From positions 1 to 64,000 of the forward strand of contig JAHHHZ010000024.1 in NCBI GenBank assembly GCA_019359095.1: 64,000 bases of DNA. The letters are read 5' to 3'. The notes below the pieces were generated by a model. It was not told the DNA's origin, did not search any database, and worked only from the letters and a program-made list of their open reading frames with translations. The stretch is from Pleurocapsa minor HA4230-MV1. GTDB taxonomy: Bacteria; Cyanobacteriota; Cyanobacteriia; Cyanobacteriales; Xenococcaceae. The position numbers and the translations under genes are program-made. Within the stretch, counting starts at the first letter, position 1. Every line of letters begins with the position of its first letter. Of the stretch, positions 27,126 through 37,058 are shown one piece after another.

Positions 27126-28424
27126 TTACTTTGTGTAACTAATGCGATAAATATAATTGTTGCCATCTTCCGCTAGTAATAAACTACCATCGGGCATGAC
27201 TTGCAAGCCAACAGGACGGGCAAAAGTTTCAGGAATATCAGGATTGACCAAAAACCCTGTGAGAAAATCTTCGTAGTAGCCAAGGGGTTGATGGTTTTTA
27301 CCAAAGGGAACATAAACAATCTTATATCCTGTACCGCGATCGCGATTCCATGAGCCTCTAAAGGCTACAAATGCACCATTACGATACTGATCGGGAAATT
27401 GCTGCTGGTCATAGAACTGTACCCCTAAAGCTGCCGAATGTGCCTGAAACAATACATCTGGGGTAATGGTTTTAGCTGCTAGTTCTGGTTTTTCGCTTTT
27501 GTCTCCCTGTATCCGTCGTGGATCGAGTGATTTGGGAGACAGGTAGGCATAAGGCCAACCATAAAAGCCATTCTTTTTTACTTGGGTAAAGTAATCGGGT
27601 ACTAAATCATCACCTAATAAATCTCGTTCGTTAACGGCAGCAAATAATTCGCCTGTAACGGGATGAAAATCTAAACCAACAGGATTACGTAAACCAGAAG
27701 CATAAGTAGATCGTGCTGAACCATCTAAATTCATTACTTGAATCGAAGCGCGGGGTAATTCTTCAGGTTCGACATTGGATTTAGAGCCAACGGAAACATA
27801 GAGTCGATCGCCATCTGGGGAGGTAACAATATTGCGCGTCCAGTGCTGATTATAGCCCCCTGGAGTTAGTTCCGTGATTTGTGTGCCTGTTCCCTCAAGT
27901 TCTAACTGTCCTGGCTGATAGTTAAAGCGCAACACTTCCCCTGTATTGGCTACATAAAAAGCATCTCCAGCAAAGGTAACGCCTAAAGGCTGATCGAGAT
28001 TGTTATTGCGATCGCCAAATGTTTGTTTTATTTCAGCAACGCCATCGTTATTTTTATCCTGTAATAGAGTAATTTTATTTTGTTTGGACTGTACTGCTAA
28101 GACATCGCCGTCAGGAGTTACGGTCATCCAACGTACGTCAGGAAGATTATTAGCAAAGACATTAACCTTAAATCCAGCAGGAACTTGTAGTGTGGGTCGA
28201 TTGGGTACAGGTATCACGTTAGGGGAATTACTAGCAGACTCGCTAGCATAAGGTTGGGGCAGATCTGCTAGGGTAATTTTAATCGGCGTTGGGGTTAAAT
28301 TCTGAGTTTTAATCGTAGCTGTTGGTGTCTTGGCGACTGAATTACAGCTAGTTAAGAGCGCGATTAATCCTAAACCAATTAGCGTGAATTTTCTGGGAGC
28401 AATAAACATAATAAAATTCAACAA
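27126..28424 (-). CDS. PQQ-dependent glucose/sorbosone dehydrogenase family lipoprotein
   Basis: 432 aa. N-terminal signal with a lipobox (LIALLTSC), so probably a lipoprotein in the periplasm or on the outer membrane. The rest is a six-bladed beta-propeller of the GSDH/sorbosone dehydrogenase family: LPDVRWMTVTPDGDVLAVQ, DQPLGVTFAGDAFYVANTGEVLRF, LYVSVGSKSN, SGLRNPVGLDFHPVTGELFAAVNERD and RPVGLQVMPDGSLLLAEDG. PQQ is the usual cofactor for active members, but substrate and activity cannot be read here. A second Met six residues in may be the true start. Confidence 0.87.
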   Translation of the reverse strand: MLNFIMFIAPRKFTLIGLGLIALLTSCNSVAKTPTATIKTQNLTPTPIKITLADLPQPYASESASNSPNVIPVPNRPTLQVPAGFKVNVFANNLPDVRWMTVTPDGDVLAVQSKQNKITLLQDKNNDGVAEIKQTFGDRNNNLDQPLGVTFAGDAFYVANTGEVLRFNYQPGQLELEGTGTQITELTPGGYNQHWTRNIVTSPDGDRLYVSVGSKSNVEPEELPRASIQVMNLDGSARSTYASGLRNPVGLDFHPVTGELFAAVNERDLLGDDLVPDYFTQVKKNGFYGWPYAYLSPKSLDPRRIQGDKSEKPELAAKTITPDVLFQAHSAALGVQFYDQQQFPDQYRNGAFVAFRGSWNRDRGTGYKIVYVPFGKNHQPLGYYEDFLTGFLVNPDIPETFARPVGLQVMPDGSLLLAEDGNNYIYRISYTK

Positions 28425-28559
28425 TCAATTTTAGTGACAAGCCAGTTGAAGTACTTAGATACGTTATAATTCAATCTGTTTGTCATGTAGCAGCATCTTT
28501 TAAGCGATCGCAGTACAGGCAAATCAACTTAATCCCGATTAATCTAAATTTTAGTAGTA

Positions 28560-30284
28560 ATGGCAGAAGATAATTCCTCAAATAAGCCCCAAGGTGGTTC
28601 TAATTTAGACGAAATTCGCGCTACCAGAATTGAAAAGGTGGCCCAGATGAAGGAATTGGGCTTGAACCCCTACGCTTATAAATGGGAATCAAGTCATCAT
28701 GCTGCTGAGTTACAGGCAAAATATGTCGCTCTGGCTGCGGGAGAAGAGGTAGAAGACCAAGTGGCGATCGCTGGGAGAATTATGGCGCGCCGTGTTTTTG
28801 GTAAACTGGCGTTTTTCGAACTACAGGACGAGACGGGAAAAATCCAGCTTTACCTAGAGAAAAAAAGAATTAATCAAACTATGTCAGAAGACTTAGAGGG
28901 GGCATTTAATCACCTGAAAAGGCTTTCTGACACGGGGGATATTTTAGGTGTCAAAGGAACGGTTAAACGGACAGAAAAGGGTGAACTTTCGGTTTATGTC
29001 AGTGAGTTTCAAATTCTGACTAAATCTTTATTACCTTTACCTGATAAATGGCACGGTTTAACGGATACCGAAAAACGCTATCGTCAGCGTTATGTAGATT
29101 TAATTGTTAATCCCCAGGTAAGACAGACTTTCCGTATTCGCGCCAAAATTACCGCAGCGATTCGTCGTTATTTAGAAACTAGGGACTTTTTAGAAATTGA
29201 AACTCCCGTTTTACAAAGCGAAGCAGGTGGTGCGGAAGCTCGTCCCTTTATTACTTATCACAATACTTTGGAGATGGATCTCTATCTCCGTATCGCTACC
29301 GAGTTACACCTCAAAAGATTAATTGTTGGTGGGTTTGAGCGAGTGTTTGAACTAGGCAGAATCTTTCGTAATGAGGGAGTTTCAACCCGCCATAATCCTG
29401 AGTTTACTTCCATCGAGGTGTATCAAGCTTACGCCGACTATCACGACATGATGGCGTTGACGGAAACCATGATTAGCGATGTGGCGCAGTCAGTATTAGG
29501 TACAACTAAAGTTACCTACCAAGGAGAGGAAATAGATTTAACTCCTCCCTGGCGCAGAGTAACCATGCATGAAGTTGTTCAAGATGCCACAGGAGTAGAC
29601 TTTGCTCAGTTTAGCGACTTCGACTTGGCGAGAACCGCAGCTAAAGATGCTGGGATCGAAGTTCCCGCAGACTGCCAAACTATTGGTAAATTGCTCAACG
29701 AGGCTTTTGAGCAGAAAGTAGAAACCACTTTGATCCAGCCGACTTTTATTACCGACTACCCCGTAGAAATATCCCCTCTAGCAAAACCCCATCGCGACAA
29801 ACCAGGATTAGTGGAAAGATTTGAACTATTTGTGGTGGGTAGAGAAACTGCCAATAGTTTTTCGGAGTTAACCGATCCTCTAGATCAACGAGGGAGACTG
29901 GAAGCTCAAGCAGCCAAAAAAGCAGCAGGCGACTTAGAAGCTAACGATATTGATGAAGACTTTTTAGCAGCCTTAGAATATGGGATGCCTCCTACTGCTG
30001 GTTTAGGCATCGGCATAGATCGTTTGGTTATGCTGTTAACCGACTCTCCTAGCATCCGCGATGTAATTGCTTTCCCTCTACTCAAAAATCAAAGTACAGC
30101 AATTAAAGACTTTGACTATGATGCAGACAAGCAAACTCTGCGAGTTGTTTTTGGTAATGGCAGCGTCTATCAATATTCTGATGTGCCTGAAAAGATTTAT
30201 CAAGAATTGAAAGAAACTGGCTCAGTGGGACAGTATTTTAATTCACAAATTCGAGACAAGTTTGGCTTTGATCGCGAAATGTGA
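28560..30284 (+). CDS. lysS: Lysyl-tRNA synthetase with C-terminal KTSC domain
   Basis: 574 aa, about 70 more than the common class II LysRS. OB-fold anticodon domain about 60-150 ([23 protein letters not shown]). Class II motifs: motif 1 [14 protein letters not shown], motif 2 [18 protein letters not shown], motif 3 [26 protein letters not shown]. From about 512 to 572 a KTSC domain follows ([25 protein letters not shown]). KTSC was named for its place at the C-terminus of lysyl-tRNA synthetases and occurs alone in other proteins; its role is unknown. Confidence 0.96.
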   Translation: MAEDNSSNKPQGGSNLDEIRATRIEKVAQMKELGLNPYAYKWESSHHAAELQAKYVALAAGEEVEDQVAIAGRIMARRVFGKLAFFELQDETGKIQLYLEKKRINQTMSEDLEGAFNHLKRLSDTGDILGVKGTVKRTEKGELSVYVSEFQILTKSLLPLPDKWHGLTDTEKRYRQRYVDLIVNPQVRQTFRIRAKITAAIRRYLETRDFLEIETPVLQSEAGGAEARPFITYHNTLEMDLYLRIATELHLKRLIVGGFERVFELGRIFRNEGVSTRHNPEFTSIEVYQAYADYHDMMALTETMISDVAQSVLGTTKVTYQGEEIDLTPPWRRVTMHEVVQDATGVDFAQFSDFDLARTAAKDAGIEVPADCQTIGKLLNEAFEQKVETTLIQPTFITDYPVEISPLAKPHRDKPGLVERFELFVVGRETANSFSELTDPLDQRGRLEAQAAKKAAGDLEANDIDEDFLAALEYGMPPTAGLGIGIDRLVMLLTDSPSIRDVIAFPLLKNQSTAIKDFDYDADKQTLRVVFGNGSVYQYSDVPEKIYQELKETGSVGQYFNSQIRDKFGFDREM

Positions 30285-30507
30285 TTTGTCGTTTTAAGAG
30301 TTTTAAAGAGCAATAATTTAGAAGATAGTCTGGTCAGGAATTAGGAAATTAGGGAATTAGGGAACTAGGGAGAGATCACTAATTACGCCTATTTATATTA
30401 GTGCTTCAAAGCTAAAGCAGTTAATTTGAGTGGTCAATTAGCCGATTAAATGTTAGGTTCGCGATTAGTTGCACCTATAAGTTAATTCTTTTCCACCCGA
30501 TTTAAAA

Positions 30508-33500
30508 ATGCTCCAAGTAGATGAGGCTCAAGCTTGTTTAGAACAAGCACAAAAATACTGGCAATCTAAGCAATGGCAAAAGACCATTCAAGCCTGCGCT
30601 CAAGCTCTCAGTTTAAATCAACACTCACCCCAAGCTCATAAGCTGATGGGGGATGCTCTGCAACAAACTGAGCAAATAAAAGAAGCGATTAGCTCTTATG
30701 GACAAGCAATCAAGCTTCAGCCTAATTTTGTCGAAGTTTATGCCAACTTGGGAACTCTCTACGTTCATCAACAAAAGTACCAATTGGCGATTAACTATTA
30801 TCAACAGGCGCTGAAGATTGACCCTAACTTGACTGCGGTCAAGAAACATTTAGCTAAAGCCACATTATTATTACAGCAAACTCAGTCAAGTAACCAGATA
30901 TCGCCCAAAGCTAATTCGATCGATAGTCATTTAGCACAGGGACGGAATTTAGAACAGCAGGGAGAATTAAAAGCTGCTTTAGAACAATATCTGATTGCAG
31001 CGAAACTCAAACCCCAGCGAGTTGAAACCTACAAAGAAATTCTCAAGCTCTGTGAAAGTCTAGAATTATGGTCGGAAGCAGCTAAGTACTGTCGGCTGAT
31101 TTTAAAGTTGACCAACGGTACTAATAATATTGATAATATTGGTACGGTAGACTCGCGATCGCTAGATTCTCCATCAGTTTTAGGTAGTAAGGAGATCGCA
31201 CTTAAAAAAGCTGCTGCCGACTCGGTGCAATCTTATGAATTATTAGAGCAGGCTAAAAGTTTTGTTAGTCAAGGTCAGCACGAGTTAGCTATTACCTGCT
31301 ATCGTCGAGCAATTGAGCAACAGCCTGAGTTAATTGAAGCTTATCTGGCTTTTGGAGCGTTATTAGTCCAATTGGGTCGGGTAAAATCGGCAATTTCCTG
31401 CTATTTGTCAGCTTTAAAACGGCAACACCATCCGCAACTATATTTTGCTTTGGGTAATATTTATCAAGCAATACAAATGTGGTCACGGGCTGTTTTATGC
31501 TACCAAAGAACAATTCAATCCGATCCCCATCATGTTCAAGCCTGTCATGAATTAGGAGAAGTTTTTACTCAGCAACAGCAATGGTCAAATGCGGTTCAGG
31601 CTTATCGTCAGGCGATCGCCCTCAAGACTAAAAATTCCTGGTCATACAATAATTTAGGCTATGCTCTGATCCAGTTAGATAGATGCTCAGAAGCAATCCC
31701 TGCATATCGCCAGGCAATTAAACTTAATCCTGATTTTCCTTGGTCTTATTATAATCTGGCTGAAGCCCATAGCAAGTTAGGTCAGTGGCCAGAAGCGATC
31801 GCCTTTTATCAACAGGCAGCTAAACTACAAGCGGATTTACCCCAAGTGCAGCAAAAGCTAGGGGATGCTTTTTATCGTCGTAGTCAGCAAGATCGTCAAC
31901 AGGCCTTAGATTGTTTTTTGCAAGCTATTGAACAAGATCCGCAAAATGCTGATGTCTATCATCAAGCTTTGGCGATCGATAATCGCAATGTGGATTTATA
32001 TCTTAAGTTAGGCAATCTTCTAGCCGAGTCGGGTAAACCAGAGCAGGCGCTGGTCACCTATCAAATGGCGCTCCAGGTGCAGCCCAAGAATATTGATGTT
32101 TTGAGTAAAATTCAGCAATATCAAGGAGATTCTGCTCTATCTTTGGCAATTACGCCGATTGTTCCCGAGCCGATCGATTGTGTTGCCTTTGCTGCCGAAT
32201 TACAAGAACTTTTGCCTCATAGTGAGACTCCAGAAGTATCGATCGTTATTCCTGTCTATAACCAGTTAGATTACACTCTAAGATGTCTTAAAGCGATCGC
32301 GGTTAACTTCGATCGATCTATTCCTGTGGAGATTATCCTGGTCAATGACTGTTCGAGCGATCGAACTGAGGAAATTTTATCGTTTCTGATGGCAGTTAAT
32401 TTAATTAATCAACCAGCAAACCAAGGTTTTATTGATGCCTGCAATCAGGGTGCAGCAGTTGCTAAAGGTAAATATCTCTATTTTCTCAACAACGATACGC
32501 AGATCGAGCCGAACTGTATTGCTAGTCTAGTTCAAGTGTTGGCTCAAGATGAAACAGTTGGGGCAGTAGGTTCTAAATTAATTTATCCTCAAGGTACTCT
32601 TCAAGAAGCTGGGGGAATTGTTTGGCAAGATGCTTCAGCCTGGAACTATGGCAGACAAGAAAATCCTCATGCTCCCGAATATAATTATCTGCGTCCTGTG
32701 GACTATTGTTCGGGAGCGAGTTTGATGGTCAAAAAAGAGGTTTTTGAGCGCTTGGACGGCTTTGCTACGAATTTTGCCCCCGCCTACTATGAAGATACCG
32801 ATCTGTGTTTCGCGATTCGTCATCAGTTAGGGATGAAGGTGATGTATCAACCTAAGTCGGAAGTAATTCACTATGAGGGGATTAGTTCGGGAACTTCGAT
32901 TACTAACGGTATTAAGCAATATCAGGCAGTTAATGCCATTAAGTTTAAGCAGAAGTGGCAAGCTAATTTAAACCAGGATCATTATCTACCTAATTTGGGG
33001 AAAGCTAATGCCTCTGTGGCTGCGAGGAATCATTTTGGCGGTCAGACTATCTTGGTGATTGATAGCTATATGCCCAGCTACGATCGCGAATCTGGCTCCC
33101 GCAGATTATTTGAACTGTTAAAAATTTTCAAGGATTTAAACTATCATGTCATCTTTGCTGCGGATAACGGATTTAAGCAAGAACCTTACGTCTCTGTCTT
33201 ACAGAATTTACAAATTGAGGTTTTATATACCCAGTCAGGCTATGGCAGAGGAATCGAGTCGCAAATTGAGTCCCGCCTAGATTTAATCGATCTAGCCTGG
33301 ATTTGCCGTCCTGAACTAAATCAAAAATATGCTGCGCTCATCCGCCAGAAACCAGAAATCAAGCTAATCTACGATACGATCGATCTTCATTATCTTAGAC
33401 TCAAAAGAGCTTGGGCGATCGACTCGAACCACTGTGCTAAAGAACAATGGGTGGAGATGCAGGCGCAAGAATTAAAAATGGCTCATCTAGCAGATCTAAC

Positions 33501-34140
33501 CATTACGGTTACGGCAACGGAACAAAAGATCCTCGAAGCTCAAGGAGTCGAGCAAGTCGCCACGATCCCCAACATTCATCATGCTTATCAGGGCGATCTC
33601 CCCAATTTTGAACATCGTGAGGGAATTTTATTTATCGGTAGCTACAATCATTTACCCAATATCGATGCGGTGCAGTGGCTTTGTCAGGAAATTATGCCTC
33701 TAGTCTGGCAGATTCAACCTGAGATTAAAGTCACGCTACTTGGTAACAACCCTAGTGCTGAAGTCTTAGCTTTGGAGAGCGATCGCATTGCCGTCACGGG
33801 ATATATTGATGATGTTAGCCCTTACTTTTTAAGCCACAAGCTATCTGTCTCTCCCCTCAGATATGGTGCAGGGATGAAAGGTAAAATCGGTCAGAGCTTG
33901 GAATATAGCTTGCCCGTAGTTTCTACGCAAATTGGCACCGAAGGAATGAACCTCGTTCCCGAACAAGATATTTTAGAAGCTAGTAATTCGCTCAACTTTG
34001 CTCAACAAATTTTACGTCTTTATACGGACAAATACCTTTGGAACTCAATTTCGAGCAATTCTCACCAGGCGATCGCGAATTATAGTCCTAAGCTAATTAA
34101 GCAGAAGTTACGTCAAGTTTTACAATTTCCTTCGACATAA
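30508..34140 (+). CDS. TPR protein fused to GT2 and GT4-like glycosyltransferase domains
   Basis: 1210 aa cytoplasmic protein. Residues 1-555 are about a dozen tetratricopeptide repeats (for example EVYANLGTLYVHQQKYQLAI and SWSYNNLGYALIQL). From about 576 comes a GT-A glycosyltransferase family 2 domain: VSIVIPVYNQLDYTLRCL, LVNDCSSDRTEEIL and YFLNNDTQIEPN carrying the DxD-like metal site. From about 844 comes a GT-B domain of the GT4 type (GILFIGSYNHLPNIDAVQWL, GAGMKGKIGQSLEYSLPVVST). TPR-GT proteins are common in cyanobacterial polysaccharide loci. Acceptor unknown. It opens the glycan cluster. Confidence 0.9.
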   Translation: MLQVDEAQACLEQAQKYWQSKQWQKTIQACAQALSLNQHSPQAHKLMGDALQQTEQIKEAISSYGQAIKLQPNFVEVYANLGTLYVHQQKYQLAINYYQQALKIDPNLTAVKKHLAKATLLLQQTQSSNQISPKANSIDSHLAQGRNLEQQGELKAALEQYLIAAKLKPQRVETYKEILKLCESLELWSEAAKYCRLILKLTNGTNNIDNIGTVDSRSLDSPSVLGSKEIALKKAAADSVQSYELLEQAKSFVSQGQHELAITCYRRAIEQQPELIEAYLAFGALLVQLGRVKSAISCYLSALKRQHHPQLYFALGNIYQAIQMWSRAVLCYQRTIQSDPHHVQACHELGEVFTQQQQWSNAVQAYRQAIALKTKNSWSYNNLGYALIQLDRCSEAIPAYRQAIKLNPDFPWSYYNLAEAHSKLGQWPEAIAFYQQAAKLQADLPQVQQKLGDAFYRRSQQDRQQALDCFLQAIEQDPQNADVYHQALAIDNRNVDLYLKLGNLLAESGKPEQALVTYQMALQVQPKNIDVLSKIQQYQGDSALSLAITPIVPEPIDCVAFAAELQELLPHSETPEVSIVIPVYNQLDYTLRCLKAIAVNFDRSIPVEIILVNDCSSDRTEEILSFLMAVNLINQPANQGFIDACNQGAAVAKGKYLYFLNNDTQIEPNCIASLVQVLAQDETVGAVGSKLIYPQGTLQEAGGIVWQDASAWNYGRQENPHAPEYNYLRPVDYCSGASLMVKKEVFERLDGFATNFAPAYYEDTDLCFAIRHQLGMKVMYQPKSEVIHYEGISSGTSITNGIKQYQAVNAIKFKQKWQANLNQDHYLPNLGKANASVAARNHFGGQTILVIDSYMPSYDRESGSRRLFELLKIFKDLNYHVIFAADNGFKQEPYVSVLQNLQIEVLYTQSGYGRGIESQIESRLDLIDLAWICRPELNQKYAALIRQKPEIKLIYDTIDLHYLRLKRAWAIDSNHCAKEQWVEMQAQELKMAHLADLTITVTATEQKILEAQGVEQVATIPNIHHAYQGDLPNFEHREGILFIGSYNHLPNIDAVQWLCQEIMPLVWQIQPEIKVTLLGNNPSAEVLALESDRIAVTGYIDDVSPYFLSHKLSVSPLRYGAGMKGKIGQSLEYSLPVVSTQIGTEGMNLVPEQDILEASNSLNFAQQILRLYTDKYLWNSISSNSHQAIANYSPKLIKQKLRQVLQFPST

Positions 34141-34517
34141 GAGAAACTCTTGGATAAACTAGCGTTGATCGGTTGGTTTATCCGTGAAAACTATTAGATA
34201 TATTTAATTAGTTCTTGTCATGAGCAAACCGTAACAATTAGCACTTGTACTTAAGCAAAAACCTCGATCAATCAGTAATTACACTAATGTAAGTTCTAGA
34301 GGGATAATGTTATTTTTATGTAGAAATCTAATCGACAATAAACTGCATTGATTCAAAGCAATACAGTAGAAGTATCGATTGTAAAAGCTGAACCCTGTCC
34401 TTTTTTTGTTAATAACTAAAGAGCGTATATTTTAGCTAAACTTCTAGCTAAAACATAGACAAAATAGTTTTCGTAAAAATCCACTATTGATTTACTTGTG
34501 TACCATAATCTATTTTG
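34141..34517. other. Intergenic region upstream of second TPR gene
   Basis: 377 bp, AT-rich, no credible gene, RNA or repeat family. Contains AGCTAAACTTCTAGCTAAAAC, a short direct repeat of AGCTAAA. It may hold the promoter of the downstream glycan genes. Confidence 0.4.
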
Positions 34518-35807
34518 ATGACTACTAAAACACAAAACCAAAATATTGAGAATCAGATTGAAGAATTGCACACTCAAGCTGTTAATAAGCACAAGCAAAA
34601 TCAGCTAGAAGATGCACTTAATCTTTATTTGCAGTCGATAGAGCTAAATGAATTACAGTCAGAGTGGATTTATGCCAATGCTATTACAGTAGCAGCCCAA
34701 ATTAGAAATTATGCTACAGCTCAAAGTTTAGTGATCAAAGCCCATAAAATATATGCTAATTCCTCCGAGATCTCAAGAGCATCTGGCATATTTTTTCACA
34801 AAATAAATCATCTCGACAAAGCGATCGCCTCTTATCAAAAGTCGATTATTTTGGACTCAGAACAGCCAGAATGGGTATATGCCAAGTTAATCGATCTTTT
34901 AATTCAATCTAAACTTTATGACCATGCTGTCGAGGTACAAAAAACTGCCATCAAGCATTTTCCTCAGTCTAAAATTATTAACCAACAGTTAGAACAAAAG
35001 ATCGATCAAAGTGATTATGCTGTAAATAAAACACCAACATCTACTTATACCGCAGAGGAGAAACAGCAGCTTTTCAAAACTTCTCAAGCTAGAGAAACTC
35101 CCGAAAATATTGAGCATTGTGTAGATCTAACTATTAGTGAATTAAGGCGTAAATTAACTGACTCCGCTATTGTAGAGCGATATTCAATTCTACTTAATCA
35201 ATTGTTATGTCATATTAATGAGGGAAAAAAAGAAATGGATGTTGATGCCTTAGTACAATGTTTAGCAGAAATCAAAACTGATATTCACTATTTAAAAACA
35301 AAGGTACTTAACCCTTCAGAAGATACGGTAGATCCACAGGCTCAACAAAATGTTGAATTGGAAAAAATTATTGGTTTAAATAAACCAATGTTGGTTAAAT
35401 GTGAACTTAAAGAGCGTATTGTGGGTTCAGGTTGGTACGATGCTGAAGAACATGGACGTTGGAGTGGCCCTGGTACAGTTTCTTCAATAGTCTTGCCTTA
35501 CCCAGTAGCAGGAAAATATAAGTTAGAAATAGTTATTCGAGCAGAAGCAAAGCTCGATCTATTAGAAACATTAACCGTTAATCTCAACGATCGGACATTA
35601 GAGACATCTTTAATCCAAAGAAAAAACAATTTTTTCCCTGCGGTTGTTCGAGGAGAAATTACTATTCCTCAAGAAAAAGCTCAATCTTTTCTGGCGATCG
35701 ATTTAATTATAGACGAAACTGTAGTCCCCCAAAAAGCTGACTGTAGGTCGATTGGATTATTGGTTGAAAGAGTTAGTTTGATTCCTAATTATACGGTCAC
35801 CAATTAG
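34518..35807 (+). CDS. TPR protein with C-terminal beta-rich domain
   Basis: 429 aa from ATG 34518; the preceding TTG (34515) could add one residue. TPR-like helices occupy about 1-150 (DALNLYLQSIELNE, DKAIASYQKSIILDSEQPEW). A charged linker follows, then a coiled stretch, and from about 285 a beta-rich domain with GSGWYDAEEHGRWSGPGTVS and many hydrophobic strands. The GWY-x-x-E-x-x-G-R-W-S motif resembles a small domain that I have seen beside bacterial glycosyltransferases, of unknown role and perhaps carbohydrate binding. It ends 4 bp before the next gene, so they are co-transcribed. Confidence 0.75.
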   Translation: MTTKTQNQNIENQIEELHTQAVNKHKQNQLEDALNLYLQSIELNELQSEWIYANAITVAAQIRNYATAQSLVIKAHKIYANSSEISRASGIFFHKINHLDKAIASYQKSIILDSEQPEWVYAKLIDLLIQSKLYDHAVEVQKTAIKHFPQSKIINQQLEQKIDQSDYAVNKTPTSTYTAEEKQQLFKTSQARETPENIEHCVDLTISELRRKLTDSAIVERYSILLNQLLCHINEGKKEMDVDALVQCLAEIKTDIHYLKTKVLNPSEDTVDPQAQQNVELEKIIGLNKPMLVKCELKERIVGSGWYDAEEHGRWSGPGTVSSIVLPYPVAGKYKLEIVIRAEAKLDLLETLTVNLNDRTLETSLIQRKNNFFPAVVRGEITIPQEKAQSFLAIDLIIDETVVPQKADCRSIGLLVERVSLIPNYTVTN

Positions 35808-35811
35808 GAAA

Positions 35812-36996
35812 ATGAACTTAGAAAGTATTGTCAATCAAAAAAAACTTGTGCTAGCAACAGACGCTCCTTTTTGGGAGGGTAAAATGGGTAGCCATCAACG
35901 TATCTTAGCAATAGCTAAAGCCTTAAAGAATCATTGTTCTTTAAAAATATTTTTCTTTGGTAGCATCGGTTTACAAAGAAGAACTCAGATCAAAGAAGCT
36001 GGGTTTGAAAATATGGTGGTCAGCTATAAAGATTTTGACCAACATCTAAAACCAGAAGAAGCTGGGTTACCAAAATTAACTTCTTTTGCTAATATCCAAG
36101 GATTAAAAAAAAGAAGGCATGATGCTTTTTACACGACATTTGCGCAGTATGTTGCTGCTGTTCAACCAAATATAGTGCTAATTGAGTATATATATCTTGC
36201 TTATTTACAAGATGCTATACCAAGTAATTGCTTGAAATTAATTGATACTCACGATGTTATGTGTTTTCGAGAGTATCGTTTTTATCAGCATCAAATGCTC
36301 AATGCAATTTCTATGTCGGTTTCTTATCAAGAAGAGCAGTTTATCTTAAATCATTTTGATGCAGTCTTAGCAATTCAAAAGAACGAGTATGAAATTTTAC
36401 GCAAAATGTTGCCTAATAAAGTCTTGTTACTCTGTCCTCATTCGGTAACTTACGACAGTCAATATCGAAAATTAAATGAAATTAAAAATATTGGCTTTAT
36501 TGGTGCCGATAACGAAGCTAATTATAGCGGTTTAGATTGGTTTATCAAACAGGTTTGGCCCATAGTTAAGCAATTAAATCTTAACCTATATATTTTTGGT
36601 AAAGTTGGCGATCGCTTTGCGGGTATTTGTGATGCTGATGAATCGATCAAAAATATGTCAGATCAGCTAAGTCAAGCGGAAGTTTATTCTTTAGTAGATT
36701 GCATGATTAACCCAGTTTTTGTGGGGGGAGGACTAAAAATCAAAACTTTAGAAGCACTAGCTTATGGTAAGCCACTTATCTCATCAAAAGAAGGCAGTGT
36801 TGGCATAGATAACCAAGCTGAAAATGGCATTATAGTTGCTCATAACCGTCTGGAATTTATTGAAAGCCTCATTAAATTAGTCAAGCAGCCAAATCTAGCA
36901 ACAGAATTAATTCAACAGGGTCAAACTACTATTGAGCAACAGTTTTCACCTGAAAGCTGCTATCAACCGCTAATCAATTTAATTAGTTACTGCTAA
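35812..36996 (+). CDS. GT4-like glycosyltransferase
   Basis: 394 aa GT-B protein. Seen: N-terminal Rossmann half with VLATDAPFWEGKMGSHQRIL, IVLIEYIYLAYLQ and LIDTHDVM; the C-terminal half with IGFIGADNEANYSGLDWF, INPVFVGGGLKIKTLEALAYGKPLISSKEG and EQQFSPES. The GGGLKIKTLEALAYGKP segment is the nucleotide-sugar binding region of glyco_trans_1_4 proteins. Donor and acceptor unknown. It follows the TPR gene by 4 bp. Confidence 0.87.
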   Translation: MNLESIVNQKKLVLATDAPFWEGKMGSHQRILAIAKALKNHCSLKIFFFGSIGLQRRTQIKEAGFENMVVSYKDFDQHLKPEEAGLPKLTSFANIQGLKKRRHDAFYTTFAQYVAAVQPNIVLIEYIYLAYLQDAIPSNCLKLIDTHDVMCFREYRFYQHQMLNAISMSVSYQEEQFILNHFDAVLAIQKNEYEILRKMLPNKVLLLCPHSVTYDSQYRKLNEIKNIGFIGADNEANYSGLDWFIKQVWPIVKQLNLNLYIFGKVGDRFAGICDADESIKNMSDQLSQAEVYSLVDCMINPVFVGGGLKIKTLEALAYGKPLISSKEGSVGIDNQAENGIIVAHNRLEFIESLIKLVKQPNLATELIQQGQTTIEQQFSPESCYQPLINLISYC

Positions 36997-37058
36997 TTTT
37001 ATACGGCAATTATCATCGTTTATTTTTGTTCTCTCTCTAGGTGTAATGATTTGAGTTT

